Assembly: GCF_021147775.1 (NCBI RefSeq)
Contig: NZ_JAGTPK010000014.1
Span: 1 to 64,000, forward strand
Length of the DNA: 64,000 bases
Direction: 5' to 3'
DNA from: Pseudomonas californiensis
GTDB lineage: Bacteria; Pseudomonadota; Gammaproteobacteria; Pseudomonadales; Pseudomonadaceae
Shown here: piece by piece, positions 19,699 to 29,575 of the stretch
Numbering within the stretch: the first letter of the stretch is position 1
Layout: each line of letters begins with the position of its first letter
Made by a program: the position numbers and the translations under genes
The notes under the pieces: model-generated
Told to the model about the DNA's origin: nothing
The model's input: the letters and a program-made list of their open reading frames with translations, nothing else
Databases searched by the model: none

Positions 19699-21138
19699 AT
19701 GTTGCGCAAACTTTCGTTGGCCGTGGCTGTTTCGTTTGCGTCCAACGGATTGGTCTGGGCGGCCGATGTGCCGCTGCCGACCAAGACCGGTCTGGTGAAC
19801 GTGTACGAGCAGGCCGTGGACAACAACGCCGACCTTGCCGCTGCCCGTGCCGATTACGCGGCTCGCAAAGAGGCCGTACCGCAGGCGCGTGCGGGGCTGC
19901 TGCCGAATATCTCCGGCAGCGCCCAGTCCAATAACACCCGCACCAGCATTGACCAGCCTCGCATTACAGCGACACGCAGCGGTACGGTTTACCAGGCGAC
20001 CCTGAGCCAACCGATCTTCCGAGCCGATCGCTGGTTCCAGTTGCAGGCCGCCGAAGCCGTCAACGAACAGGCTGCGCTCGAGTTGTCGGCCACCGAACAG
20101 AATCTGATCCTGCAGTCGGCGCAAAACTACTTCAGCGTGCTGCGCGCGCAGGACAATCTGGCCGCAACCAAAGCCGAAGAGTCAGCATTCAAGCGTCAGC
20201 TGGATCAAGCCAATGAACGCTTCGATGTCGGCCTTTCGGACAAGACCGACGTGCTGCAGGCACAAGCCAGTTACGACACGTCCCGCGCCAATCGGATCAT
20301 TGCTCGTCGCCAGGTTGACGACGCGTTTCAGGCACTGGTGACGCTGACCAACCGTGAATACAACTCCATCGAGGGCATCGTACACACCTTGCCGATTCTC
20401 GCGCCGATGCCAAACGACGCCAAAGCCTGGGTCGACACCGCAGCGCAACAGAACCTCAACCTGCTGGCCAGCAACTACGCGGTCAACGCCGCCGAAGAAA
20501 CCCTGCGTCAGCGCAAGGCCGGCCACGCGCCAACGCTGGACGCCGTTGCGACCTACCAGCGTGGCGACAATGATGCGCTGGGCTTCAACAATCCCAATTA
20601 CACGGGCCAGAACTACAGCGGCGACGTCGAGCAACGCACGATTGGCGTTCAGTTGAATATTCCGATCTACAGCGGCGGCCTGACCAGCTCGCAGGTTCGG
20701 GAAGCCTACTCGCGCCTGAGCCAAAGCGAGCAGCGCCGCGAAGGCCTGCGCCGTCAAGTGGTGGAAAACACGCGTAACCTGCACCGTGCGGTCAACACTG
20801 ACGTGGAACAGGTTCAGGCGCGCAAGCAATCAATCATTTCCAACCAGAGCGCGCTGGAAGCGACTGAAATCGGCTATCAGGTCGGCACGCGCAACATCGT
20901 CGATGTGCTGGATGCGCAGCGTCAGTTGTACGCGTCGGTTCGCGACTACAACAACACCCGTTATGACTATATTCTCGACAACCTGCGGCTCAAGCAGGCA
21001 GCGGGAACCTTGAACCCCGGTGACCTGCAGGATCTGTCGCGCTACCTGAAACCGGACTACAACCCGGACAAGGACTTCCTGCCGCCAGACCTGGCAACGG
21101 CCGCACAGAAAAACTTCGAAAGACCGGCACAGCGCTGA
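19699..21138 (+). CDS. tolC: TolC-family outer-membrane efflux channel
   Basis: A 479-residue outer-membrane protein: signal peptide ending VWA-A, then two repeats of the TolC fold with long helices (first LVNVYEQAVDNNADLAAARADY, split here only by reading; second near YAVNAAEETLRQRKAGH). VGLSDKTDVLQAQASYDTSRA and VGTRNIVDVLDAQRQLYAS are the paired hinge motifs of the family. It serves as the exit duct for RND/ABC efflux pumps and type I secretion. ATG 19699 has AGGGA upstream. Monocistronic; convergent with waaA. Confidence 0.9.
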   Translation: MLRKLSLAVAVSFASNGLVWAADVPLPTKTGLVNVYEQAVDNNADLAAARADYAARKEAVPQARAGLLPNISGSAQSNNTRTSIDQPRITATRSGTVYQATLSQPIFRADRWFQLQAAEAVNEQAALELSATEQNLILQSAQNYFSVLRAQDNLAATKAEESAFKRQLDQANERFDVGLSDKTDVLQAQASYDTSRANRIIARRQVDDAFQALVTLTNREYNSIEGIVHTLPILAPMPNDAKAWVDTAAQQNLNLLASNYAVNAAEETLRQRKAGHAPTLDAVATYQRGDNDALGFNNPNYTGQNYSGDVEQRTIGVQLNIPIYSGGLTSSQVREAYSRLSQSEQRREGLRRQVVENTRNLHRAVNTDVEQVQARKQSIISNQSALEATEIGYQVGTRNIVDVLDAQRQLYASVRDYNNTRYDYILDNLRLKQAAGTLNPGDLQDLSRYLKPDYNPDKDFLPPDLATAAQKNFERPAQR

Positions 21139-21175
21139 AGATCAGCGGTCACCCACAAGGGTTCAGGCGCTGACT

Positions 21176-22447
21176 TCAGATCAGCCGCTTGATCCCGTCC
21201 AGTAGCCGCTGCAACGCGCCCTGATTCGCCTTCATGACGTCCAGCCCCGCATCCGCCATGGTGCGGGCAAGTTGCGGCTGGTCGAACAGACGTTGAACGG
21301 CAACGGCCAGTGCAGCGGCGTCAGCCACTTCCTCCAGCGCGCCAGCGCTGTGCAACAGGGCGGCGATTTCCAGAAAATTGAACAGATGCGGACCGCTGAG
21401 GACAGGCTTGGCCAATGCCGCTGGCTCCAGCAGATTGTGCCCGCCATTGGGCACCAGACTGCCGCCGACAAAGGCGCTGTCTGCCAGCGCATACAAAAAC
21501 AGCAACTCGCCCATCGTGTCGCCCAGCAGCACTGACACCTCGGCCGTGACCGCCTGCGCTGTCGAGCGGCGCACGGTCGTGAAGCCCTGCTGCTCACACA
21601 ATCCATGCACGCTGTCGAAACGCTCGGGATGACGCGGCACCAGAATCAACAACGCATCCGGATGGCTCGCCAACAACGCACGATGAGCCGAGAGCACGCT
21701 TTCGTCTTCCCCGGCATGAGTGCTGGCAGCGATCCATACAGGCCGTTGCGTCGCCTGCCACTGCTGGCGCAACTGGGCGGCGCGCTCGAGCAATTGCGGG
21801 TCGATGCTCAGGTCAAACTTGATCGAGCCGGTTACCGTGACACACTCTGGGCGCGCGCCCAGCTCGCGGAAACGCTGCGCTTCGGTTTCGGTCTGCACGG
21901 CGAACAGCGCCATCTCCGCCAACATCGGTCGGGTCAGCCGGTCAAAGCGTGCATAACCCCGCGCCGAGCGCTCGGACAACCGGGCATTGGCCAAGACCAC
22001 CGGGATGGCGCGCCTGGCGCATTGGTGGATGTGGTTGGGCCACAGCTCGGTTTCCATGATGATACCCAACTGCGGCTGCACACGATCGAGAAAGCGCCCG
22101 GCGGCCCAAGGCAGGTCATACGGCAGATAACAGTGCTGAATGCGCGGCTCGTTGGCGAACATTGCTTTGATTCGCTCCGAACCTGTGGGCGTCATGCAAG
22201 TCACAGTGATCGGCAATTGTGGATACTGCGCCAGCAACGCTCGGATCATGGGCGCGGCAGCAATGCTTTCTCCAACCGAAACGGCATGCACCCAGAGGCC
22301 GCCACGCTGCATCGCGGGCAAACCGATGGCGAAACGCTCGCCGATGCGTTGGCGATAAGCCGGAGCCTTGCGCGCACGCAACCATAACCGCAGGGCAACC
22401 AGCGGCAGACCGAGATGAAACAGCAGGGTATAGAGGGTTCTATTCAT
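21176..22447 (-). CDS. waaA: Kdo transferase (3-deoxy-D-manno-octulosonic acid transferase)
   Basis: WaaA, 423 residues, GT30 family, adds Kdo to lipid A at the inner face of the inner membrane. An N-terminal anchor (TLYTLLFHLGLPLVALRLWL) is followed by GGLWVHAVSVGES with the catalytic Glu, METELWPN, VTGSIKFD, and the C-terminal GGSLVPNGGHNLLEPAA. ATG 22447 is chosen over 42 extra upstream codons that are not protein-like. Confidence 0.95.
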   Translation of the reverse strand: MNRTLYTLLFHLGLPLVALRLWLRARKAPAYRQRIGERFAIGLPAMQRGGLWVHAVSVGESIAAAPMIRALLAQYPQLPITVTCMTPTGSERIKAMFANEPRIQHCYLPYDLPWAAGRFLDRVQPQLGIIMETELWPNHIHQCARRAIPVVLANARLSERSARGYARFDRLTRPMLAEMALFAVQTETEAQRFRELGARPECVTVTGSIKFDLSIDPQLLERAAQLRQQWQATQRPVWIAASTHAGEDESVLSAHRALLASHPDALLILVPRHPERFDSVHGLCEQQGFTTVRRSTAQAVTAEVSVLLGDTMGELLFLYALADSAFVGGSLVPNGGHNLLEPAALAKPVLSGPHLFNFLEIAALLHSAGALEEVADAAALAVAVQRLFDQPQLARTMADAGLDVMKANQGALQRLLDGIKRLI

Positions 22448-22585
22448 GGGCGCGGAGTTTATCAGCAGGCCCTCGCAATGCCACAACTGCATGAAGACGC
22501 GAACACGATTGCCGGAGCCGTGTGACGCATCCGGCCTGTCATTGCAAACCGTTAGAATGCGCAGCCTGACCACAAGGAAAACACC

Positions 22586-22918
22586 ATGAACCCTTATTAC
22601 CTGTTGGCCGTCGCCATCTGCGCCGAAGTCATCGCCACCACCTCCATGAAGGCCGTCAAAGGCCTGAGCACGCCGCTGCCACTGGTGCTGGTTATCGCTG
22701 GCTACGCGGTAGCGTTCTGGATGCTGATTCTGGTGATGCGCACGATTCCGGTCGGCATCACCTACGCCATCTGGTCAGGCATGGGTATCGTCATGGTCAG
22801 CATCGCGGCGTTCTTCGTCTACGGGCAAAAGCTCGACCTGCCCGCGCTGCTCGGCATGGGCATGATCGTTGCCGGTGTAGTGGTTATTCAGCTGTTCTCG
22901 AAAACCGCAGGGCATTGA
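22586..22918 (+). CDS. SMR-family multidrug efflux protein (EmrE-like)
   Basis: A 110-residue inner-membrane protein with four helices. The essential Glu14 is in place (AICAEVIATTSMK), as is AIWSGMGIV with the conserved Trp of helix 3. It exchanges protons for cationic drugs as an antiparallel dimer. It starts shortly after the divergent waaA gene; ACAAGGAAAACACC gives a good ribosome site. Confidence 0.9.
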   Translation: MNPYYLLAVAICAEVIATTSMKAVKGLSTPLPLVLVIAGYAVAFWMLILVMRTIPVGITYAIWSGMGIVMVSIAAFFVYGQKLDLPALLGMGMIVAGVVVIQLFSKTAGH

Positions 22919-22978
22919 GCGGGGAATTGAAAAGCCGATCCCCTATAATGGCCGGATTCTTTACCCACTGAGGTGCTC

Positions 22979-24154
22979 ATGCCATCTGTTATTTCCACTG
23001 ACGTCCTGATTGTCGGGGCAGGCGTAGCCGGTCTCTGGCTCAATGCACGGTTGCGCCGTCAAGGGTTCTCGACAGTCCTGGTAGAAAGCGCAAGCCTGGG
23101 TGGCGGACAAAGCCTGAAGTCTCAGGGGATCATCCATGGCGGGGCCAAGTACGCCTTGCATGGCGCATTATCGGGAGCATCCGAGGCCATTGCCGACATG
23201 CCACGCCGCTGGCGTGAAGCGCTCGAAGGCAAGGGCGAGCTGGATCTGACCGGCGTGCGCCTGCTGTCCGAAGCGCATTATCTCTGGTCGCCCGGCACGC
23301 TGGCCGGCAATCTGACCAGCTTCTTTGCCAGCAAGGCGGTGCGCGGGCGTGTGGATCAGGTCAAAGGCGAACAACTACCGCCCGCACTGCAAAACCCGAA
23401 ATTCAAAGGTAAGGTGTATCGGCTGGCCGAGCTGGTAGTCGATGTGCCCAGCCTGATCGACCGTCTCGCGGCACTGGCTGAAGACAGCTTGCTGGCGGGC
23501 CAGCAGATCGAGCCGCTGCACGAAGGCGATGAGCTGATCGGCCTGCGGGTCGACGGCCGGGACATTCATGCACAACGCATCGTGCTCAGCGCTGGCGGCG
23601 GCAATGCCGACCTGCTGAACGCACTCGGCGTGTCGCAACCGCAAATGCAGCGCCGTCCGTTGCACATGGTGCTGGTCAAGGGCCCGACCCTCAAGCCGCT
23701 GTTCGCTCACTGCCTGGGCGGCGGCACCAAGCCACGTATCACCGTAACCACGCACCCGGCGGCCGATGGCCAATGCGTCTGGTACCTGGGTGGCGAGCTC
23801 GCAGAAGCGGACGGGGTCGCGCGCGCGCCGGCCGCACAGATTGCCACCGCCCGCAAAGAGCTGGAATCGCTGCTGCCCTGGGTCGACCTGAGCCAGGCGC
23901 AGTGGGCGACGTTGCGTGTTGATCGAGCGGAGCCGGCGCAATCTGGCCTGGTACGCCCGGACAACGCCTTTCTCGACAGCCAGCAGCGCCTGATGGTGGG
24001 TTGGCCGACCAAGCTGGCACTGGCACCCGACTTCGCTGATCGCTTGCTGGCCACGCTGTCCAAAGAGGGCATCCACCCTACGCCGCAACCACCGTTGGTG
24101 GATGTGCCCAAGCCGCCAGTGGCCATACCTGTCTGGGATCAACTGCTGCCATGA
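22979..24154 (+). CDS. FAD-dependent oxidoreductase
   Basis: A 391-residue DAO-type flavoprotein: the dinucleotide fold VLIVGAGVAGLWLNARLRRQG is at the N-terminus, followed by ESASLGGGQSLKSQGIIHGG. The substrate is not known. ATG 22979 has GAGG before it; an ATG two codons earlier is possible. TATAAT at 22944-22949 is a good -10 candidate but no matching -35 is seen. It overlaps the aldo/keto reductase gene (ATGA). The neighbours match the PA4991-PA4993 order. Confidence 0.82.
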   Translation: MPSVISTDVLIVGAGVAGLWLNARLRRQGFSTVLVESASLGGGQSLKSQGIIHGGAKYALHGALSGASEAIADMPRRWREALEGKGELDLTGVRLLSEAHYLWSPGTLAGNLTSFFASKAVRGRVDQVKGEQLPPALQNPKFKGKVYRLAELVVDVPSLIDRLAALAEDSLLAGQQIEPLHEGDELIGLRVDGRDIHAQRIVLSAGGGNADLLNALGVSQPQMQRRPLHMVLVKGPTLKPLFAHCLGGGTKPRITVTTHPAADGQCVWYLGGELAEADGVARAPAAQIATARKELESLLPWVDLSQAQWATLRVDRAEPAQSGLVRPDNAFLDSQQRLMVGWPTKLALAPDFADRLLATLSKEGIHPTPQPPLVDVPKPPVAIPVWDQLLP

Positions 24155-24966
24155 GCCTGAAAACCCTGCACAACTTGCATCGCCCGCTGGGCAGTACCGG
24201 CCTCAATGTCTCACCGCTTGGCCTGGGCACGGTCAAGCTAGGCCGCGATCAGGGCGTCAAATACCCCAGCGGTTTCAAGATCCCTGACGATCAGCAGGCG
24301 CAGATGCTGCTCAGGATGGCGCGTGACATGGGCATCAACCTCATCGACACGGCCCCGGCCTACGGCACCAGTGAGGAACGTCTAGGGCCGCTGCTGCGGG
24401 GGCAACGTCAGGATTGGGTGATCGTCAGCAAGGTGGGTGAAGAGTTCGAGAACGGTGAGTCGCGTCACGACTTCAGTGCTGAACACACACGCCGCTCGGT
24501 AGAGCGCAGCCTGAAACGCCTTGAAACCGATTTTCTGGACCTGGTACTGGTGCACTCGGACGGCAACGATCTGGCCATTCTCAACGATGCCGAGGTTTAT
24601 CAGACGCTTGCCGAGCTCAAGCGCGAAGGCAAGATCCGTGGCTTCGGCTTTTCCGGCAAGACCGTCGAGGGTGGCTTGCTGGCCCTGCGCGAAGGCGATT
24701 GCGCCATGGTTACTTACAACCTTGATCAACAGGGTGAAAAGCCGGTTCTGGACTACGCTGCTGCGCACGGTAAAGGCATTCTGGTGAAAAAGGCGCTGGC
24801 CAGCGGCCATGTCTGCCTGACGCCAGGCATCGACCCGGTACACGCGAGTTTCCAGCTGCTGTTTGAGCATCCGGGCGTGGCCAGTGCTATTGTCGGGACC
24901 ATTAACCCTCTGCATCTGGCTCACAACGTTGCAACCGCCGCTGCAGTGATTTGCCGTCAAGCCTGA
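24151..24966 (+). CDS. Aldo/keto reductase
   Basis: A 271-residue cytosolic NADPH-dependent reductase. The catalytic tetrad is visible: Asp and Tyr in NLIDTAPAYGTSEERLG, Lys in IVSKVGEE, His in LVLVHSDG. The C-terminal ASAIVGTINPLHLAHN contacts the cofactor. Coupled to the FAD oxidoreductase by a 4-base overlap, so the two probably act in one pathway, unknown here. Confidence 0.88.
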   Translation: MSLKTLHNLHRPLGSTGLNVSPLGLGTVKLGRDQGVKYPSGFKIPDDQQAQMLLRMARDMGINLIDTAPAYGTSEERLGPLLRGQRQDWVIVSKVGEEFENGESRHDFSAEHTRRSVERSLKRLETDFLDLVLVHSDGNDLAILNDAEVYQTLAELKREGKIRGFGFSGKTVEGGLLALREGDCAMVTYNLDQQGEKPVLDYAAAHGKGILVKKALASGHVCLTPGIDPVHASFQLLFEHPGVASAIVGTINPLHLAHNVATAAAVICRQA

Positions 24967-25002
24967 TTTGGGCGGCCGACCCCAACGCAAGAAGGAGCCG
25001 AT

Positions 25003-25965
25003 ATGCCGCGCACGCTGATTCGCAAGAATCCGAGCAACTTCAAAACGCTGCCGTTATTCGTCGAAGCCACGCCCGAAGGCCTGACCTATCAGAGCGTCGG
25101 CATGCCGATGAACTTTGCCCAGACCCTGCAGCGTCGACGCAAGATCGAGGTGCCGGACACAGAGCGATTCGACACCGAACTGGCCAATCTCGGAGTGTCC
25201 ATCAGGCTGACGATAAGTTGGCAGAATCGTGATTACTGGGTGCTGGTCCGACAACGCCGCCAGGACCGGGGCGATGTGGTGCTCAAGCTGATCTCCGGTT
25301 ACGTACCCGCGCATGGACTGGCTTTGCCGCTGCACACCGCCATTCAGGAAGTAGCAGAAGAGTGCTTGATTGAAACACCACAAGGCTGGCTCAGCGGGCT
25401 GTTCAAGGAGACCTGGCTGCCTGCCCCTTACGCCGCCGCATTGCATTACCGAGAGGCGATGCCGTTTCGCCTGAGCCCGCTTTCCGGGGCGGCCCGGCCG
25501 GTGCGCAACGGCAACCTGCCGCTGCTCGAACGCCCTAGAGCCTACGTGCATCTGCCCACCGCCTCGTTACAGCTGATCTATGACATGCGCCTGGAAATCC
25601 CCAAGGAGGCACGTCCCATCAGCCTGTTTCATGTCGATGAAGTACTCGAAAACGATCAACTGGTCGCCCGCCTTAACCGAAGCAAGCCCGACCTGTACCT
25701 GATGCCTCTGGAAAACGGAGCACCGCTGCCTGAGCTCTACACGCTCAAGCGCGACAAGCTGGTGCCAGCGGGTACTCGTGGCCTGTATCTGGCAGAAAGC
25801 TTCGCCGCCCAGGACGGCTGGGTGGTACGCGAGGAGCGCATCCGCTGGAAGGATTGGTTGCGGCAGCAAGGTATGACCCCGCCGGCGAAAAAGACCGGCC
25901 TCAAACGCCTGACTGGCAGAGCCCGGGAACTGCTGCAACTGGCACGCAGCAGTCTCAGCAAATGA
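25003..25965 (+). CDS. Nudix-like hypothetical protein
   Basis: A 320-residue cytosolic protein, conserved in Pseudomonas as I recall (PA4993 position). The middle holds SGYVPAHGLALPLHTAIQEV then AEECL, which resembles a Nudix box (G...E......REVxEE) but with Gln for the Arg and no first Glu, so it may not hydrolyse nucleotides. The C-terminal 40 residues are basic. The ribosome site AAGGAG lies 9 bases before the ATG. It follows the aldo/keto reductase by 36 bases. Confidence 0.6.
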   Translation: MPRTLIRKNPSNFKTLPLFVEATPEGLTYQSVGMPMNFAQTLQRRRKIEVPDTERFDTELANLGVSIRLTISWQNRDYWVLVRQRRQDRGDVVLKLISGYVPAHGLALPLHTAIQEVAEECLIETPQGWLSGLFKETWLPAPYAAALHYREAMPFRLSPLSGAARPVRNGNLPLLERPRAYVHLPTASLQLIYDMRLEIPKEARPISLFHVDEVLENDQLVARLNRSKPDLYLMPLENGAPLPELYTLKRDKLVPAGTRGLYLAESFAAQDGWVVREERIRWKDWLRQQGMTPPAKKTGLKRLTGRARELLQLARSSLSK

Positions 25966-25972
25966 TTCACTT

Positions 25973-25999
25973 GCCCGGCAGGCATTCATCCTGCCGGGC
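25973..25999. terminator. Hairpin between convergent genes
   Basis: Perfect 10-bp stem GCCCGGCAGG (25973-25982) with CCTGCCGGGC (25990-25999), 7-base loop. No clear T run on either side. It lies between the Nudix-like gene and hldE and may serve both. Confidence 0.55.
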
Positions 26000-26040
26000 C
26001 AGCAGCGCGAACCGGTCAGTTCGCGCCTGATGCAGCAGGT

Positions 26041-27462
26041 TTACTGCCCGCGAATTTTCTCGACAATGGCCGTGGTTGAGCTGTTTTCCACCAGCCCCAG
26101 CACCCGTACTTCGCCGCCGTACGCTTGCACGATGTCGGCGCCGACCACTTGATCGATCCCGTAATCGCCGCCCTTCACCAGAACATCCGGCTTGACGTGG
26201 GCCAGCAGGTTTTCAGGGGTACCTTCCGCAAAGCTGATTACCCAGTCCACAGCGCCCAGACCGGCCAGCACGGCCATGCGACGGTCAACACTGTTGATCG
26301 GACGACCCGGCCCTTTGAGACGGCTGACAGAGGCGTCATCGTTGACCGCGACGATCAAGCGATCACCCTGCGCCCGCGCCTGCTCCAGATAGGTCACATG
26401 GCCCGCATGCAGGATGTCGAAACATCCGTTGGTGAACACAATGCGTTCGTTGTGGGCACGTGCATCGTCGACCGCCAGCAGCAACTGCTCAAGGCCAAGC
26501 ACGCCGCGCTCGGAACCTTCTTCACGCTGAATGGCGCGACGCAACTCTGGAGCGCTGATTGCGGCGGTGCCCAGCTTGCCGACTACGATCCCGGCCGCCA
26601 GATTGGCCAGCGCAACGGCGTGAGGCAGCTCTTCACCCGCGGCAATAGCGGCGGCAAGAGTGGAAATCACCGTGTCGCCCGCACCGGTCACATCGAACAC
26701 TTCGCGAGCGCGGGCAGGCAGGTGCAGCGCGGGATGATCAGGACGAAGAAGGGTCATGCCATGCTCGCCACGGGTGACCAGCAGCGCGCCCAGGTCCAGG
26801 TCACTCATCAACTGCGCGCCTTTGGCGACCAGCTCGGTCTCGTCCGCACAGTGGCCGACAATCGCCTCGAACTCACTCAGGTTAGGAGTAATGAGGCTGG
26901 CGCCGCGATAGATTGCGAAATCCTTGCCCTTGGGGTCGGCCAGCACGGGAATGCCACGCTTGCTGGCGGCCTGAATAAGCGCCTGATGGTTTTTCAGCGC
27001 ACCCTTGCCGTAATCGGACAGTACCAGCACCTTGATGCCGTCGAGCAGGTCGTCGACTTCGGCACTCAATGCAGCGGCATCGGTGGCAAAAGGTTCTTCG
27101 AAGTCGATACGCAGCAATTGCTGGTGACGACTCATGACGCGCAATTTGACGATGGTCGGCTGATGGGCAATACGCTGAAAGCGCGCACGCACACCGGCTG
27201 CTTTCAAGCTGTTGGTCAGGCTGTCTGCCGCCTCGTCTTCACCGGTAACGCCAACCAGCGAGGCCGGTGCGCCAAGAGCAGCGATGTTCAAGGCAACGTT
27301 GGCGGCACCGCCGGGGCGGTCCTCGATCTGATCGACCTTGACCACGGGCACTGGCGCTTCCGGGGAAATACGCGAGGTACCACCATGCCAGTATCTGTCG
27401 AGCATGACATCGCCAACCACCAGGACGGGGGCCTGATCAAAGCGCGGCATGGATAACTTCAT
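26041..27462 (-). CDS. hldE: Bifunctional heptose-7-phosphate kinase / heptose-1-phosphate adenylyltransferase
   Basis: HldE, 473 residues. The N-terminal ribokinase-type domain (VLVVGDVMLDRYWHG ... DVTGAGDTVISTLAAA) phosphorylates heptose 7-phosphate; the C-terminal domain with GCFDILHAGHVTYLEQAR (HxGH motif) makes ADP-heptose. The product feeds WaaC and WaaF encoded further along. Start ATG 27462; the frame extends 19 codons upstream without support. Confidence 0.96.
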   Translation of the reverse strand: MKLSMPRFDQAPVLVVGDVMLDRYWHGGTSRISPEAPVPVVKVDQIEDRPGGAANVALNIAALGAPASLVGVTGEDEAADSLTNSLKAAGVRARFQRIAHQPTIVKLRVMSRHQQLLRIDFEEPFATDAAALSAEVDDLLDGIKVLVLSDYGKGALKNHQALIQAASKRGIPVLADPKGKDFAIYRGASLITPNLSEFEAIVGHCADETELVAKGAQLMSDLDLGALLVTRGEHGMTLLRPDHPALHLPARAREVFDVTGAGDTVISTLAAAIAAGEELPHAVALANLAAGIVVGKLGTAAISAPELRRAIQREEGSERGVLGLEQLLLAVDDARAHNERIVFTNGCFDILHAGHVTYLEQARAQGDRLIVAVNDDASVSRLKGPGRPINSVDRRMAVLAGLGAVDWVISFAEGTPENLLAHVKPDVLVKGGDYGIDQVVGADIVQAYGGEVRVLGLVENSSTTAIVEKIRGQ

Positions 27463-27659
27463 CGAACAACCCGTACTAGAAAATGGACAGGGGCGGAATC
27501 TTAGCACAGGGGTTTGCAACAGGCAGGCTGTTCAGGACAGGCAAACTGTGCAGGGGGCCGAAAGCTGCATTGCGCGATTCAGACTCGCGCAGGCTCGTAA
27601 TTGCGCCTTCGCAGGCGACGGTTTACGCAGCCTGCGTCAGCGCGCGGAAAGGCCGGGGC

Positions 27660-29462
27660 TCAGATGGCCCCGACCGGGGCCGGCTCGTCCAGGCCCATGG
27701 CATGCAACCGGGCGTAATAACCGTTCTGCGCAAGCAACTGGGAATGGGTACCGCGCTCGACGATCTTGCCCGCATCCATGACCAGGATCATGTCGGCTTT
27801 TTCGATAGTCGACAGGCGGTGAGCAATCACCAGCGTCGTGCGCCCTTTCATCACTTGATCCAGCGCAGCCTGAATATGGCGCTCCGACTCGGTGTCGAGT
27901 GCAGAAGTCGCCTCGTCGAGGATCAGCAGTGGCGCGTTTTTGAGCAGGGCGCGGGCAATCGCCAGACGCTGACGCTGACCACCGGAAAGCAGGACGCCGT
28001 TCTCACCGACCTGAGTGTCAAAGCCTTGCGGCAGTTGATCAATGAACTCCTTGGCGTAGGCGTCAGCGGCAGCGGCTTCGATATCGGCTCGCGGCGCACC
28101 GGCCAGATCGCCATAGGCAATGTTATTGGCAATGGTGTCATTGAACAGTGTGACGTTCTGATTGACCTGAGCAATGTGCTTGCGCAGGTTACGCAGGCGA
28201 TAGTCGTTGATTTCTACGTCATCCAACAGGATTTGGCCGGTTTCGTGCACGTAGAAGCGCGGGATCAGATTGGCCAGCGTGGACTTGCCACTGCCCGAAC
28301 GCCCGACCAGTGCGATCATCTGCCCTGGTTCTGCCGAGAAACTGATGTCGTTCAGTACCTGACGCTCGGTCTGTGGGTAGAAGAAGCTCAGGTTTTTCAC
28401 TTCCAGACGGCCCGAAACGCGATCACGCTCAATGCTACCGGTATCGACTTCCTGCTCGACGTCCAGCTGCTCGAAGATACTTTCCGCACCTGCAACGCCT
28501 TTCTGAATGGTCGAGCTGACCTCAGAAAGCTGACGGATCGGCTTGGGCAACAGGCCGGCCGCAGTGATGTAGGCAACCAGATCGCCAGCCGTCGCGTCAC
28601 CGCGCAGGAACAGCACCAGAAACATGAGCACCGCCATGGCGGTATAGATGACCAGTTGCAACATCGGCGTATAGATAGCGCCGGTCTTGGTCATCCGCAG
28701 TTGCTTGTTGGTGTTGCTCTCACTGGCCCTGGCAAAGCGCTTCTGTTCGTACTCTTCACCGCCGAAGCTGCGAACCACGCGATAGCCCTGGATGGTTTCA
28801 GACGCCACATGTGTCACGTCTCCCATCGCCACCTGGATCTTCTTGCTCTGTTTGCGGAATTTCTTGCTGGCACTGCCCACCATGATTGCAATCACCGGCA
28901 GAATCGCCAGCATCACCAGGGTCAGTTGCCAGTTCATCCACAGCAGATAGATGAACAGGAAAACAACGGTCAGCCCTTCACGTATCACCACCTTGATGGC
29001 GTCGGTTGCCGCGCCGGTGACCATGGTGACGTTGAAAGTAATGCGCGAGATCAGATGGCCCGAATTGGTGGTATCGAAATAGCGATTGGGCAATACCAGC
29101 AATTTATTGAAGAGCTCGACACGCAGGTCGTGCACCAGCCCCAGCGAGACCTTGGCCAGAAAATAGTTACCCAGAAACGAACCCAGCCCCTGCCACGCAG
29201 CGATCAGGACGATCAGCAGCGGCACGGCCTGCAGCAACTGCAGGTCTCTCAGGTAAGGAACGTTGGGAAACAGAACCGCCTCAGGATTGCTCAGGCCGTC
29301 GACAAAGTATTTGAGAATCCCCGCCAGCATCGGCTGGGTCGAAGCAAAAATCACGAAACCAAGGATACTGAGCAGGAAAATGCCCACATACGGACGCACG
29401 TAAGACAACAAACGGAAGTAGATTTTCACGCTTGAAGTGGCGGACGATTCGGAGGTTGTCAT
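27660..29462 (-). CDS. msbA: Lipid A export ABC transporter
   Basis: MsbA, 600 residues, flips lipid A-core across the inner membrane. Six membrane helices occupy the first 310 residues; then Walker A GRSGSGKST, signature LLSGGQRQRLAIARALL and Walker B LLILDEATSALD. ATG 29462 gives the normal length; the frame is open 74 codons more, through the divergent kinase-like gene's promoter, and that part is rejected. It precedes hldE by about 200 bases. Confidence 0.95.
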   Translation of the reverse strand: MTTSESSATSSVKIYFRLLSYVRPYVGIFLLSILGFVIFASTQPMLAGILKYFVDGLSNPEAVLFPNVPYLRDLQLLQAVPLLIVLIAAWQGLGSFLGNYFLAKVSLGLVHDLRVELFNKLLVLPNRYFDTTNSGHLISRITFNVTMVTGAATDAIKVVIREGLTVVFLFIYLLWMNWQLTLVMLAILPVIAIMVGSASKKFRKQSKKIQVAMGDVTHVASETIQGYRVVRSFGGEEYEQKRFARASESNTNKQLRMTKTGAIYTPMLQLVIYTAMAVLMFLVLFLRGDATAGDLVAYITAAGLLPKPIRQLSEVSSTIQKGVAGAESIFEQLDVEQEVDTGSIERDRVSGRLEVKNLSFFYPQTERQVLNDISFSAEPGQMIALVGRSGSGKSTLANLIPRFYVHETGQILLDDVEINDYRLRNLRKHIAQVNQNVTLFNDTIANNIAYGDLAGAPRADIEAAAADAYAKEFIDQLPQGFDTQVGENGVLLSGGQRQRLAIARALLKNAPLLILDEATSALDTESERHIQAALDQVMKGRTTLVIAHRLSTIEKADMILVMDAGKIVERGTHSQLLAQNGYYARLHAMGLDEPAPVGAI

Positions 29463-29575
29463 GAGAATCCGTCGTATTAAAAAGAAGGCGAATTGTATCA
29501 CAAGCGGTTTTCGCGACGGCCTGCTGCGGTAACATAGGCGGCCCGTCCAGCCCTTGCGGCGTAGAATCCGGAGTA

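Noticed and set aside
22944..22949. TATAAT before the FAD oxidoreductase as a complete promoter
   Set aside because: The nearest TTGAAA is only 11 bases upstream, too close for a sigma-70 pair; kept only as a remark in that gene's entry.
27483..29435. A 650-codon plus-strand open frame opposite msbA
   Set aside because: Shadow of msbA; His/Gln-rich low-information sequence and no start signal.
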